From: CAG-488 sp051881315
GTDB taxonomy: Bacteria > Bacillota > Clostridia > Oscillospirales > Acutalibacteraceae
Direction of reading: 5' to 3'
DNA length: 64,000 nucleotides
Assembly: GCA_051881315.1 (NCBI GenBank)
Contig: JBJEPQ010000056.1
Coordinates: 1-64,000, forward strand
How positions within the stretch are numbered: position 1 is the first letter of the stretch; every line of letters starts with the position of its first letter. The position numbers and the translations under genes are program-made. Below the pieces are notes generated by a model. It was given only the letters and a program-made list of their open reading frames with translations, ran no database searches and was not told the DNA's origin. Positions 8,264 to 13,412 of the stretch are shown here, one piece after another.

Positions 8264-8871
8264 GCTCCGCCGAGCTTGCATAATCGCAAGCGTTTGCTAT
8301 TTTAAGAGGGTAACTCTAACGGAAATATAAATATGTTCGAGCTGTCCTATGCCTGCCGAGCTTGCTATATAAAAATAACCGCCGAGCTTGCAGGGCTACG
8401 CTCCCCCCCCATAAATTAAATTATAATGCGGCTGACTTGACCGAATGTCCACCGTTAAAATTACCCTGCAACGCGCACATAAGGGTGTGGTATATCATAA
8501 AAAGGGAAAAAATATAATAAAATAGCTGAAATTAGCCCAAAAACAAAAGAAAAGCCGCCGAAGCGACCTTTTATGCCTTTTGCAATGTGTAATTCCATTG
8601 ATAGAAATAAAATGCCTTTAACGACCGTTTAAAGGCTTGTTTTAAACGCAGTTTTCAGAGCAAAAAAGGCTTGATTTTACGGTAAAAATTTACGCTCCCT
8701 GTTAACGTGTCTGAAATGAGCCAAAAATCCCGATTTATAGCCGTTTCATCAAAATAAAAATGTTAAGAAATGTTAAGTTTTTTTGATGTTTTATGTGTCG
8801 ATCAGTCGGGAGAAAGCCTTACCGAAACCTAACATTGAAATATAAGAGCAAAAAGCCGCCGAAGCGACCTT
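8264..8871. other. non-coding region of the element, candidate origin
   Basis: About 600 bases without a supported gene. It contains three GCCGAGCTTGC half-palindromes (near 8267, 8353 and 8384), a C9 homopolymer (about 8402), one copy of a 33-bp direct repeat whose second copy overlaps the end of the next gene, and an AT-rich stretch with TGTTAAG repeats (8760-8780). Its position right after rep and its repeats make it the best candidate for a replication origin, by inference only. Confidence 0.45.
8550..8582 (-). repeat. 33-bp direct repeat, copy 1
   Basis: Identical over 33 bases to 8851-8883. Read on the minus strand it folds as an 8-bp stem with a UUCG loop (GGTCGC-TTCG-GCGGCT) followed by TTTT, the form of an intrinsic terminator. 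Confidence 0.75.
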
Positions 8872-8883
8872 TTATGCCTTTTG
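8851..8883 (-). terminator. UUCG-loop terminator, 33-bp repeat copy 2
   Basis: Second copy of the 33-bp repeat. It overlaps the last codons of the gene at 8872-9168 and forms a stem with a UUCG tetraloop followed by a T-run (TTTTTT) on the minus strand, so it should terminate the 9187/8872 transcript. Confidence 0.7.
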
Positions 8884-9168
8884 TGTTGTTCTGTGATCTC
8901 TCTGCTTTGCTTCTTCATTAACACACTCTTTTAGTGCGTTTTCTGCCTTTTCGGTCATTATAATTGCTTTATCGGTTATTGTATAAAGTAACGTTAACAT
9001 AATATCCGCACGGTCAGCATAATTAAAAGCCCTCGCACGATCTATATTATTGCTATAATCAAGACCGCCGCTCACCGGCTCGGCTTCTTCCTCTGCAAGT
9101 CGTAAAAGATTTTGCTGTGCTTCAAGCTCGGCAAGTAAATCCTCGATCACGCTCATTATATCTAACAT
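8872..9168 (-). CDS. small helical hypothetical protein
   Basis: 98-residue acidic protein, mostly helical. A coiled-coil-like N-terminus (VIEDLLAELEAQQNLLRLAEEEAE) is followed by a helix-rich second half (ADRADIMLTLLYTITDKAIIMTEKAENAL). A G-rich Shine-Dalgarno precedes ATG 9168, and it lies 18 bases after the stop of the 91-residue gene, so the two form an operon. No family recognised. Its 3' end is made of the 33-bp repeat. Confidence 0.6.
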   Translation of the reverse strand: MLDIMSVIEDLLAELEAQQNLLRLAEEEAEPVSGGLDYSNNIDRARAFNYADRADIMLTLLYTITDKAIIMTEKAENALKECVNEEAKQRDHRTTQKA

Positions 9169-9186
9169 AATTCATTTACCCCCCCT

Positions 9187-9462
9187 TTATGCCACGCTGA
9201 AACGGCGGCTTGTGGTTGTTTTGGTGTACTGCCTGTAAAGATCGGGGCAGTTTATCTTGAGTGCCGAGGTATTCAAGCTCTGACTTTCAACGAGCTTGTA
9301 ACGGACTTTATAAACATCAACGGTTATTTCGTCCTGTCCCGATGAAAGCATAAAAGCCTTGATCTCGTCCTCAATGGCGGTGATCTCTGCCGCAAGCTCG
9401 TCCTGCATTGCTTTGAGCTCTTTCAGCTCTCTGACCTTTGCGGTTAATGTGTTCGTACTCAT
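9187..9462 (-). CDS. small phage-type hypothetical protein with coiled-coil N-terminus
   Basis: 91-residue protein. Residues 5-40 are a strong heptad-like helix (VRELKELKAMQDELAAEITAIEDEIKAFM), followed by a compact beta-containing end and a YTKTTTSRRFSVA C-terminus. Small proteins with this layout are common in Clostridial phages and integrative elements, but I know of no established function. It starts at ATG 9462 with GGAAGT upstream. It is the first gene of a leftward operon from a promoter embedded in the TTGTACAA operators. Confidence 0.6.
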   Translation of the reverse strand: MSTNTLTAKVRELKELKAMQDELAAEITAIEDEIKAFMLSSGQDEITVDVYKVRYKLVESQSLNTSALKINCPDLYRQYTKTTTSRRFSVA

Positions 9463-9490
9463 TTAATTACTTCCTTTCGTTTTTCAGTCC

Positions 9491-9559
9491 GGAACGGCTT
9501 CCACGTTTGTTAGCTTAGGTCACTTTGTGTCCTCATGTTTACCAATGGCTTGCCGTTCC
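9491..9559 (-). promoter_or_regulatory. structured 5' leader of the 9187-9462 gene
   Basis: On the minus strand GGAACGGC (9559-9552) pairs with GCCGTTCC (9498-9491), enclosing about 53 bases. It lies between the leftward promoter (-10 at 9575-9580) and the ATG, so it would form a large stem-loop in the leader mRNA. Confidence 0.45.
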
Positions 9560-9574
9560 CTTAACTGTGTCTAT

Positions 9575-9680
9575 ATTATACTACTTGTACAAGTATAAAT
9601 CAATAGGCATAATACACAAACTTGTACAAGTATATTTGTTTATTTTTATACTTGACTAAGTATATATTGTGTGATATAAT
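9575..9680. promoter_or_regulatory. divergent promoters with three palindromic operators
   Basis: The leftward promoter has -35 TTGATT (9598-9603), a 17-base spacer and -10 TATAAT (9575-9580). The rightward promoter has TTGACT (9652-9657), a 17-base spacer and TATAAT (9675-9680). Operator-like palindromes ACTTGTACAAGT lie at 9583-9594 (inside the leftward spacer) and 9620-9631, and a variant ACTTGACTAAGT at 9650-9661 overlaps the rightward -35. The adjacent RHH protein is the likely ligand. Confidence 0.75.
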
Positions 9681-9734
9681 GGTTATGCTGGGAAAAGAGA
9701 CTTTTAAAAAAGCAACACAAGAGGTGAAAAAACT

Positions 9735-9926
9735 ATGGCGGAAAATATTAAAAACGGCAAAGCCAGCACAAGAGCAAAGAATAAGTACAACGCCGCAAAT
9801 TATGACAGTTTGCGAATAGTTGTGCCCAAAGGCAAAAAAGACCAAATCAAAGCATACGCAGAGAGCAAAAACGAAAGTTTAAACGGCTTTGTAAACCGTG
9901 CCATTGATGAAGCAATGGAAAAATAA
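9735..9926 (+). CDS. ribbon-helix-helix (Arc-type) regulator
   Basis: 63-residue basic protein. After a positively charged, probably disordered tail (1-25), the sequence LRIVVPKGKKDQIKAYAESKNESLNGFVNRAIDEAMEK is a classic Arc/MetJ-type ribbon-helix-helix: a short beta strand, helix A, a turn containing SLNGFV, and helix B. These dimers bind short palindromes through the strand. It starts at ATG 9735, with AGAGGTG about 8 bases upstream, from a promoter overlapped by an operator palindrome, so autoregulation and control of the leftward operon are likely. The stop is followed immediately by a GCAAGCTCGGCGGC repeat copy. Confidence 0.82.
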   Translation: MAENIKNGKASTRAKNKYNAANYDSLRIVVPKGKKDQIKAYAESKNESLNGFVNRAIDEAMEK

Positions 9927-9994
9927 TGCAAGCTCGGCGGCGTTTAATCACGTTTCACGAGCTCGCATAAAGTCAAATTTCCTTTTATTATCTA

Positions 9995-10022
9995 TTGACT
10001 TTTCCGGTAAAATGCGTATAAT
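9995..10022 (+). promoter_or_regulatory. promoter of the structured RNA
   Basis: TTGACT (9995-10000), a 16-base spacer and TATAAT (10017-10022). Predicted start is near 10029. Confidence 0.7.
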
Positions 10023-10028
10023 ATAAAT

Positions 10029-10194
10029 ACAGGGTGTAACTCCTTGCGGTGCGTAACGAATAGCCGTGCCGTCCCTTCCGTTAGGGGATTTTAAATATAC
10101 AACGGAGTTGACCTGCTCAGGGTAGGGAAACTGAGCTGCTATTCACCGTTAGTTTTGTGGGCTGTGGTTGATAAGACTATAGCCCACTTTTTTT
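10029..10194 (+). ncRNA. structured RNA with own promoter and terminator
   Basis: About 165 bases, no open reading frame. Several pairings are visible: TCCC/GGGGA (about 10072 and 10083) with a loop CCGTT that can pair with AACGG (10101), an H-type pseudoknot; AACTCC with GGAGTT (an alternative to the pseudoknot, because both use GG of AACGGAGTT); CTCAG/CTGAG (about 10115 and 10131); and a long-range TAACGAATAGC with GCTATT and CGTTA. It ends in a GTGGGCT/AGCCCAC stem plus seven T (10157-10194), 14 bases before a nuclease-like gene. It may be an attenuator, a riboswitch-like leader, or a type III antitoxin RNA. I cannot match it to a named family. Confidence 0.65.
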
Positions 10195-10207
10195 AGGAAG
10201 ATTAAAA

Positions 10208-10762
10208 ATGCAGAATGTCAATTTACAAGATTTGTTAAAAGATTATGAAACTAATCTTTGTGATAAAATATTTGAATACGAGCTTGCAAACGGTCAAAAT
10301 GTTCAGGTGTCTTTTTACCGTGAGCAGTTATGCCATTTGTTAGGGCTTCAATATGTATTTGAAAGAAATCGCCGCTTTTTAGGTATGGACGGGTTTGAAA
10401 AAATAAAAAATAATGAAATGACAACCGAAAAATTGAAGAAACACAACAAAGTAAAGTATGAATTTATCAAAGAACGGTTGAGCAATTTTGAAAAGATCAA
10501 GCAGCTTATGCATGACGGTCAGCTCATAAGGTTTTATCAAGACAGAACATATCCGCCGACGAACATACAAGCTGATTTTATAATTTTTCAAAAAGAAACT
10601 GCGCATATAGTACACCTGTTCCTGAGAAAAGAGCAGGAAAACAAAGATGTTTACGCCCCTGTTTCATTTGTGATTAAATCCTTCAATGACAAAACGCCTG
10701 AGCAGTTTATCAAAAATCAAGAGTATAAGCAGATAGTAAAACGAACGATTAAAAACAAATAG
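10208..10762 (+). CDS. PBECR4-like predicted nuclease (putative toxin)
   Basis: 184-residue protein resembling PBECR4 (phage Barnase-EndoU-ColicinE5/D-RelE-like nuclease 4). Features are a short N-terminal helix, the hallmark REQLCHLLGLQY segment (about 39-50), a long charged helix (EKLKKHNKVKYEFIKERL), then strands with RFYQDRTYPP, ADFIIFQKE, IVHLFLRK and a C-terminal FIKNQ. These are predicted RNase toxins carried by mobile elements. It starts at ATG 10208 with AGGAAG upstream, directly after the strong terminator of the structured RNA. It would therefore be expressed by terminator readthrough, the arrangement of type III toxin-antitoxin loci. Nuclease activity is inferred, not shown. Confidence 0.5.
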   Translation: MQNVNLQDLLKDYETNLCDKIFEYELANGQNVQVSFYREQLCHLLGLQYVFERNRRFLGMDGFEKIKNNEMTTEKLKKHNKVKYEFIKERLSNFEKIKQLMHDGQLIRFYQDRTYPPTNIQADFIIFQKETAHIVHLFLRKEQENKDVYAPVSFVIKSFNDKTPEQFIKNQEYKQIVKRTIKNK

Positions 10763-10769
10763 CAAAAAG

Positions 10770-10806
10770 ACCGTCCCACCCGATGAAGTGAGACGGTTTA
10801 TTTTTT
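10770..10806 (+). terminator. terminator after the PBECR4-like gene
   Basis: ACCGTC/GACGGT stem (10770-10775, 10792-10797) extended by CAC/GTG, followed by TTTATTTTTT. Confidence 0.8.
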
Positions 10807-11014
10807 GCCGTGAGTATGACAAGCTCGGCGGCGTTATCTTCTCTATAAACTTGACAAAACTTGACATAAAAAGAGCGTACTTTAAATAAAAAAACGCCGT
10901 CAAGCTCAGGTATATCAAGGCTTTCGCCGTTCAAGGGCTTAAATTGCGGTTAAAGTTTTCCCCGGCTCTGTTTTTCTCTGATTATGGGCGGCTCTGATCG
11001 GCTGAAAATCGCCC

Positions 11015-11043
11015 TTGACAATTCATGGGGCATAGCATATAAT
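11015..11043 (+). promoter_or_regulatory. promoter of the antitoxin RNA
   Basis: Consensus sigma-A promoter: TTGACA (11015-11020), a 17-base spacer and TATAAT (11038-11043). It drives a short RNA converging on the small toxin gene. Confidence 0.85.
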
Positions 11044-11049
11044 GAAGAT

Positions 11050-11150
11050 ACAAAGAGCGGCACTACCGATAGACGGTTACGCCCTCAGATAAGTTGTTAA
11101 AAGATTTAACCGCCTAAGTTTGGACGCTGGGGCGGTTATTTCTTTTTATA
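11050..11150 (+). ncRNA. antisense antitoxin RNA, RatA/SR4-like arrangement
   Basis: About 100 bases from a perfect promoter to a stem AACCGCC/GGCGGTT (11108-11114, 11131-11137) followed by ATTTCTTTTT. Its 3' part is antisense to the end of the toxin gene, whose stop codon is at 11136-11138, so the RNAs overlap tail to tail as in TxpA/RatA and BsrG/SR4. Its 5' part (GGCACTACC, CGGTTAC, GCCCTC) repeats the 5' leader of the toxin mRNA in the same order. Confidence 0.75.
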
Positions 11151-11234
11151 TGCAAGGACAGCGACGAACGCCGTTACAAGTCCGATTATTACAAGCTCGA
11201 ATGAAAACAAATTCTCGTATGTAACATATTGCAT
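11136..11234 (-). CDS. 32-residue membrane toxin, type I toxin-antitoxin system
   Basis: A very short protein: a polar N-terminus (MQYVTYENLFSF), one hydrophobic segment (ELVIIGLVTAFVAVLAY) and a KKK tail. This is the plan of the putative holin-like/Fst/TxpA peptides that depolarise membranes. It starts at ATG 11234, preceded by GGGGGTGAT. The leader can fold so that CCCTC covers the G-rich ribosome site, a usual way to delay translation. Transcribed from a consensus promoter (11299-11327) and opposed by the antisense RNA at 11050-11150. A longer in-frame reading upstream would run through the leader and promoter and is not credible. Confidence 0.8.
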   Translation of the reverse strand: MQYVTYENLFSFELVIIGLVTAFVAVLAYKKK

Positions 11235-11298
11235 AATATCACCCCCTGACGAGGGCAAAGAGTGTAACCGCCTACCGCATGGGTAGTGCCACGACAGC

Positions 11299-11327
11299 AT
11301 TATATAAAAAGCCCCCGAGCTTGTCAA
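11299..11327 (-). promoter_or_regulatory. promoter of the toxin mRNA
   Basis: Minus-strand TTGACA (11322-11327), a 17-base spacer and TATAAT (11299-11304); a perfect consensus. The leader to the ATG is about 58 bases. Confidence 0.85.
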
Positions 11328-11344
11328 TATCCGACCGCTGAAAA

Positions 11345-11400
11345 TTGGGGTTTATTTGGGGTTTATTTGGGGTTTATTTGCATCGTTTGGGGTTTATTTT
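11345..11400 (+). repeat. putative integrase arm-type sites, right end
   Basis: Four direct copies of TTGGGGTTTATT, with GGGG cores at 11347, 11358, 11369 and 11389 (spacing 11, 11 and 20 bases). Same unit and orientation as at 3346-3370. Confidence 0.6.
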
Positions 11401-11492
11401 CGTCGAAGCTCGTCAAAGCTCGTGAGCGCACAAATGGCTCTGTATCAACGTTTGTCGCATTTTGTGAAAGCTCGTAAAAGGTATTTTTGTTA

Positions 11493-11539
11493 ATTCGTAA
11501 TGAGCAGGTCGTCGGTTCGAGTCCGACCAGTAGCTCCAA
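11493..11539 (+). repeat. attR core (47-bp direct repeat, copy 2)
   Basis: Identical to the last 46 bases of tRNA-Thr plus one A (3219-3265). It lacks the 5' half of the tRNA, so it is a scar and not a gene. Confidence 0.95.
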
Positions 11540-11572
11540 AAATCCCGTTCGCATTTTGCGAACGGGATTTTT
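11540..11572 (+). terminator. original terminator of tRNA-Thr, stranded by the insertion
   Basis: AAATCCCGTTCGC paired with GCGAACGGGATTT and a T-run, directly after attR. In the uninterrupted chromosome it would follow the tRNA CCA. Confidence 0.85.
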
Positions 11573-11652
11573 ACTTCTTACTTCTTCACTATTCACTTTT
11601 ACTTCGAACGGGATTTTTTGAAGGTAAGAAGTAAGAGGGAATAGTGAAGAGG
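11571..11652. repeat. imperfect inverted repeat of CTTCTTACTTCTTCACT type
   Basis: The left arm (about 11571-11605) and right arm (about 11620-11652) are complementary over roughly 25 bases, built from short TTACTTC and CTTCACTATTC words. GAACGGGATTTTT of the preceding terminator is repeated at about 11606. No gene here. Confidence 0.6.
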
Positions 11653-11751
11653 TGCGCTAACAATAAGCATGCTGCTGACATTTCACTTTCCGCCGTAGAG
11701 TGAGTTTCGTATGATGTTATATTTCGGTAAATCGAAAAAACCGGCGGACGG

Positions 11752-11780
11752 TTGCAAAAGCTGTCGGATTCTGTTATACT
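11752..11780 (+). promoter_or_regulatory. promoter for the 11813 membrane protein
   Basis: TTGCAA (11752-11757), a 17-base spacer and TATACT (11775-11780). Confidence 0.6.
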
Positions 11781-11812
11781 GACGGTAACGATTTTTGTTT
11801 TAGGAGAGTATT

Positions 11813-12505
11813 ATGAATCGTGTTCGATTGTTTTCGTCGGGAGCTTTATTTCTTTTTGCCGTTTACTGTCTTGTATGGGATCCCGACCTGCCGTTTTCTC
11901 TGCCGCAATGTGTTTACATAGTCGGTACGGTTTATTTCGCCGTGTTTCCGATCAAGGATTTGTTCTCGTTTTCAACGAACAACACCTATAAAGGGCGGCA
12001 GTTTTCAAAGTATTATGAGCCTGCCGAAGACTGCGACAAGGAGGATTTTTCACGTCTTGTGAAGCGCAGCAACCGTGCCGCCGTGTATTCAATGCTTTTC
12101 TGGCTCGCATATATGAGCGTTCCGACCGCTTTGTATCTGACAGGAATAATCGGTCGGGAGTGGATTTTCTTTTTCTTCGCTCTGTCGAATTTTGCGATTT
12201 TTTACGCCGTGTTCGGTTGGTGTCCGATCAACAAGCTGTTTTTCCGTTCGAGCTGCTGCAACGAGTGCCGGGTTTATAACTGGGACAGCTTTTTTCAGTA
12301 CAGCTTTCTGATCCTTATCCCGAACGTCTACACCGTTATCCTGTTTTCGCTGGGCTGTGCTTCGCTTATCAAGTGGGAGGTTGCGGTTCACCGCCACCCC
12401 GAACGGTTTTATAAAATGAGCAACGCCTGCCTGTCATGTGAAAAATGTGACATGGAAAGCTGCAAAAAGAATAAAAAGAAATTTTTCAGCAAGAAGTTGA
12501 AATAA
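11813..12505 (+). CDS. multi-spanning membrane protein with Cys clusters
   Basis: 230 residues, not recognised as a known family. It has about five hydrophobic segments (near residues 8-22, 33-50, 90-113, 118-140 and 165-190) with a charged cytosolic-looking loop between the second and third. Two cysteine groups stand out: SSCCNEC near 145 and a C-terminal CLSCEKCDMESCKKNKKK near 204-221. The latter could bind a metal, although no enzyme motif is visible. It starts at ATG 11813 with TAGGAGAG upstream and its own promoter, and ends before a strong terminator, so it is a single-gene unit. It is the first chromosomal gene after the element. Confidence 0.75.
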   Translation: MNRVRLFSSGALFLFAVYCLVWDPDLPFSLPQCVYIVGTVYFAVFPIKDLFSFSTNNTYKGRQFSKYYEPAEDCDKEDFSRLVKRSNRAAVYSMLFWLAYMSVPTALYLTGIIGREWIFFFFALSNFAIFYAVFGWCPINKLFFRSSCCNECRVYNWDSFFQYSFLILIPNVYTVILFSLGCASLIKWEVAVHRHPERFYKMSNACLSCEKCDMESCKKNKKKFFSKKLK

Positions 12506-12522
12506 AAAGTGTTTGAAAACCG

Positions 12523-12565
12523 AAAGACTTGTATTGATTAAGTCGGTACAAGTCTTTCTTTTTTT
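12523..12565 (+). terminator. terminator after the membrane protein gene
   Basis: An 11-bp stem (AAAGACTTGTA, 12523-12533, with TACAAGTCTTT, 12547-12557) followed by CTTTTTTT. Confidence 0.88.
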
Positions 12566-12590
12566 CAATCGGATTTAAACGGAGCAAATC

Positions 12591-12645
12591 TTTACTTTAT
12601 CTTAACTCTTATATTATTGAACTCTTTTTCTTCTTATTATATAAT
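12591..12645 (+). promoter_or_regulatory. promoter and regulator boxes of the response regulator gene
   Basis: TTGAAC (12617-12622), a 17-base spacer and TATAAT (12640-12645). Upstream, TTTAC (12591) and TTAAC (12602) are direct repeats 11 bases apart. The same TTAAC pair at 11-base spacing precedes the ABC genes (13331-13346), suggesting autoregulation by the OmpR-type regulator. Confidence 0.55.
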
Positions 12646-12673
12646 GGGTATATATTCATCTGTGAGGTTTGAA

Positions 12674-13327
12674 ATGAAAAATATAATGATTGTTGACGAT
12701 GATATTTATATCGGAAACCTGATTGAGGAAACGCTGTTGAAAAACGGATACACTGCGGTAAGAGCATATTCCGGAACGGAGGCTGTTCTGCTGCTTAAAT
12801 CAAAAAAGCCCGATCTGATTTTACTTGATCTTATGCTTCCCGGAATTTCCGGTGAAGAAGTGTTGTCACAGATAACCGATATACCCGTTATTGTTGTCAG
12901 CGCAAAAACAGATATTGACGATAAGGTCGGACTGCTTCTGAGCGGTGCGGTTGATTATATCACAAAGCCGTTTGATGTCAGAGAACTGCTGGCAAGAATT
13001 GAGGTGCGCCTGCGTGACGCTGTTTCGGTCGGTACGGTATTGTCGTACAAAAGCCTTGTATTAAACACCGATACGCATTATGCAGAAGTAGGGGATCGGA
13101 AAATTCACCTTACCAAAACCGAATACGCCATACTCAAGCAACTGATGATTAACCCCTCTCAGGTTATCACAAAGACGCAGTTACTTGACCTGATCGGCTT
13201 TGATACGCCGGATTGTACGGAAAGCTCGTTGAAGGTGCATATCAGTAATTTAAGAAAAAAGCTTTCCGATATTTCGGACGAAGACCTCATTGAATCTGTA
13301 TGGGGAATAGGCTTTAAAATGAAATAA
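12674..13327 (+). CDS. OmpR-family response regulator
   Basis: 217-residue two-component regulator. The receiver domain (1-115) has acidic D8/D9, phospho-acceptor D52 (LLDLMLPG), a conserved Thr/Ser in VVSAKTD and Lys in TKPF. A winged-helix domain follows (about 125-217, ending ESVWGIGFKMK). I use the ATG at 12674 (GAGGTTTGAA upstream); an earlier in-frame start would sit in the promoter. It is the first gene of a regulator-ABC-permease-kinase cassette of the kind that senses and resists cell-envelope antibiotics. The partner kinase is at 15175. The ligand is unknown. Confidence 0.9.
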   Translation: MKNIMIVDDDIYIGNLIEETLLKNGYTAVRAYSGTEAVLLLKSKKPDLILLDLMLPGISGEEVLSQITDIPVIVVSAKTDIDDKVGLLLSGAVDYITKPFDVRELLARIEVRLRDAVSVGTVLSYKSLVLNTDTHYAEVGDRKIHLTKTEYAILKQLMINPSQVITKTQLLDLIGFDTPDCTESSLKVHISNLRKKLSDISDEDLIESVWGIGFKMK

Positions 13328-13330
13328 ATC

Positions 13331-13386
13331 TTAACGATAACTTAACCTTTTCCTTTACCGCTTTCTTAATTTTTATGCAGTATAAT
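13331..13386 (+). promoter_or_regulatory. regulated promoter of the ABC-kinase genes
   Basis: TATAAT at 13381-13386 lacks a good -35. Instead two TTAAC boxes (13331-13335, 13342-13346; 11-base spacing) and a TTAAT (13366) lie upstream, as expected for an activator-dependent promoter bound by tandem OmpR-type dimers. Confidence 0.55.
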
Positions 13387-13412
13387 CACGGTAAAGTAAA
13401 GGAGGTAATCTT

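Larger units (their letters stand above)
3219..11539. mobile_element. tRNA-Thr-integrated mobile element with integrase and HUH Rep
   Basis: Bounded by perfect 47-bp repeats at 3219-3265 (in tRNA-Thr) and 11493-11539. The excised circle would be 8274 bp. Contents in order: integrase, repressor, two small DNA-binding proteins, a sigma-like factor, a hypothetical protein, an HUH Rep, a 0.6-kb non-coding region, two hypothetical proteins, an RHH regulator, a structured RNA plus PBECR4-like nuclease, and a type I toxin-antitoxin locus. No capsid, terminase, Zot-like ATPase, VirB4/VirD4 or separate relaxase is seen. It looks like an integrative plasmid-like element, probably mobilised or packaged by helpers, which is inference. 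Confidence 0.9.

Noticed and set aside
10749..10934. 61-residue minus-strand frame after the PBECR4-like gene
   Set aside because: It overlaps a terminator and a repeat copy and has no clear ribosome site; an LNGESLDIPEL start is suggestive of a remnant, but support is too weak.
3219..11539. Complete prophage or conjugative element
   Set aside because: No capsid, terminase, Zot, VirB4, coupling protein or lysis genes are visible; only a small integrative element can be supported.
11363..11596. 77-residue frame reading GLEPTTCSLRIN
   Set aside because: It is a translation of the tRNA-Thr scar at attR, a common artefact.
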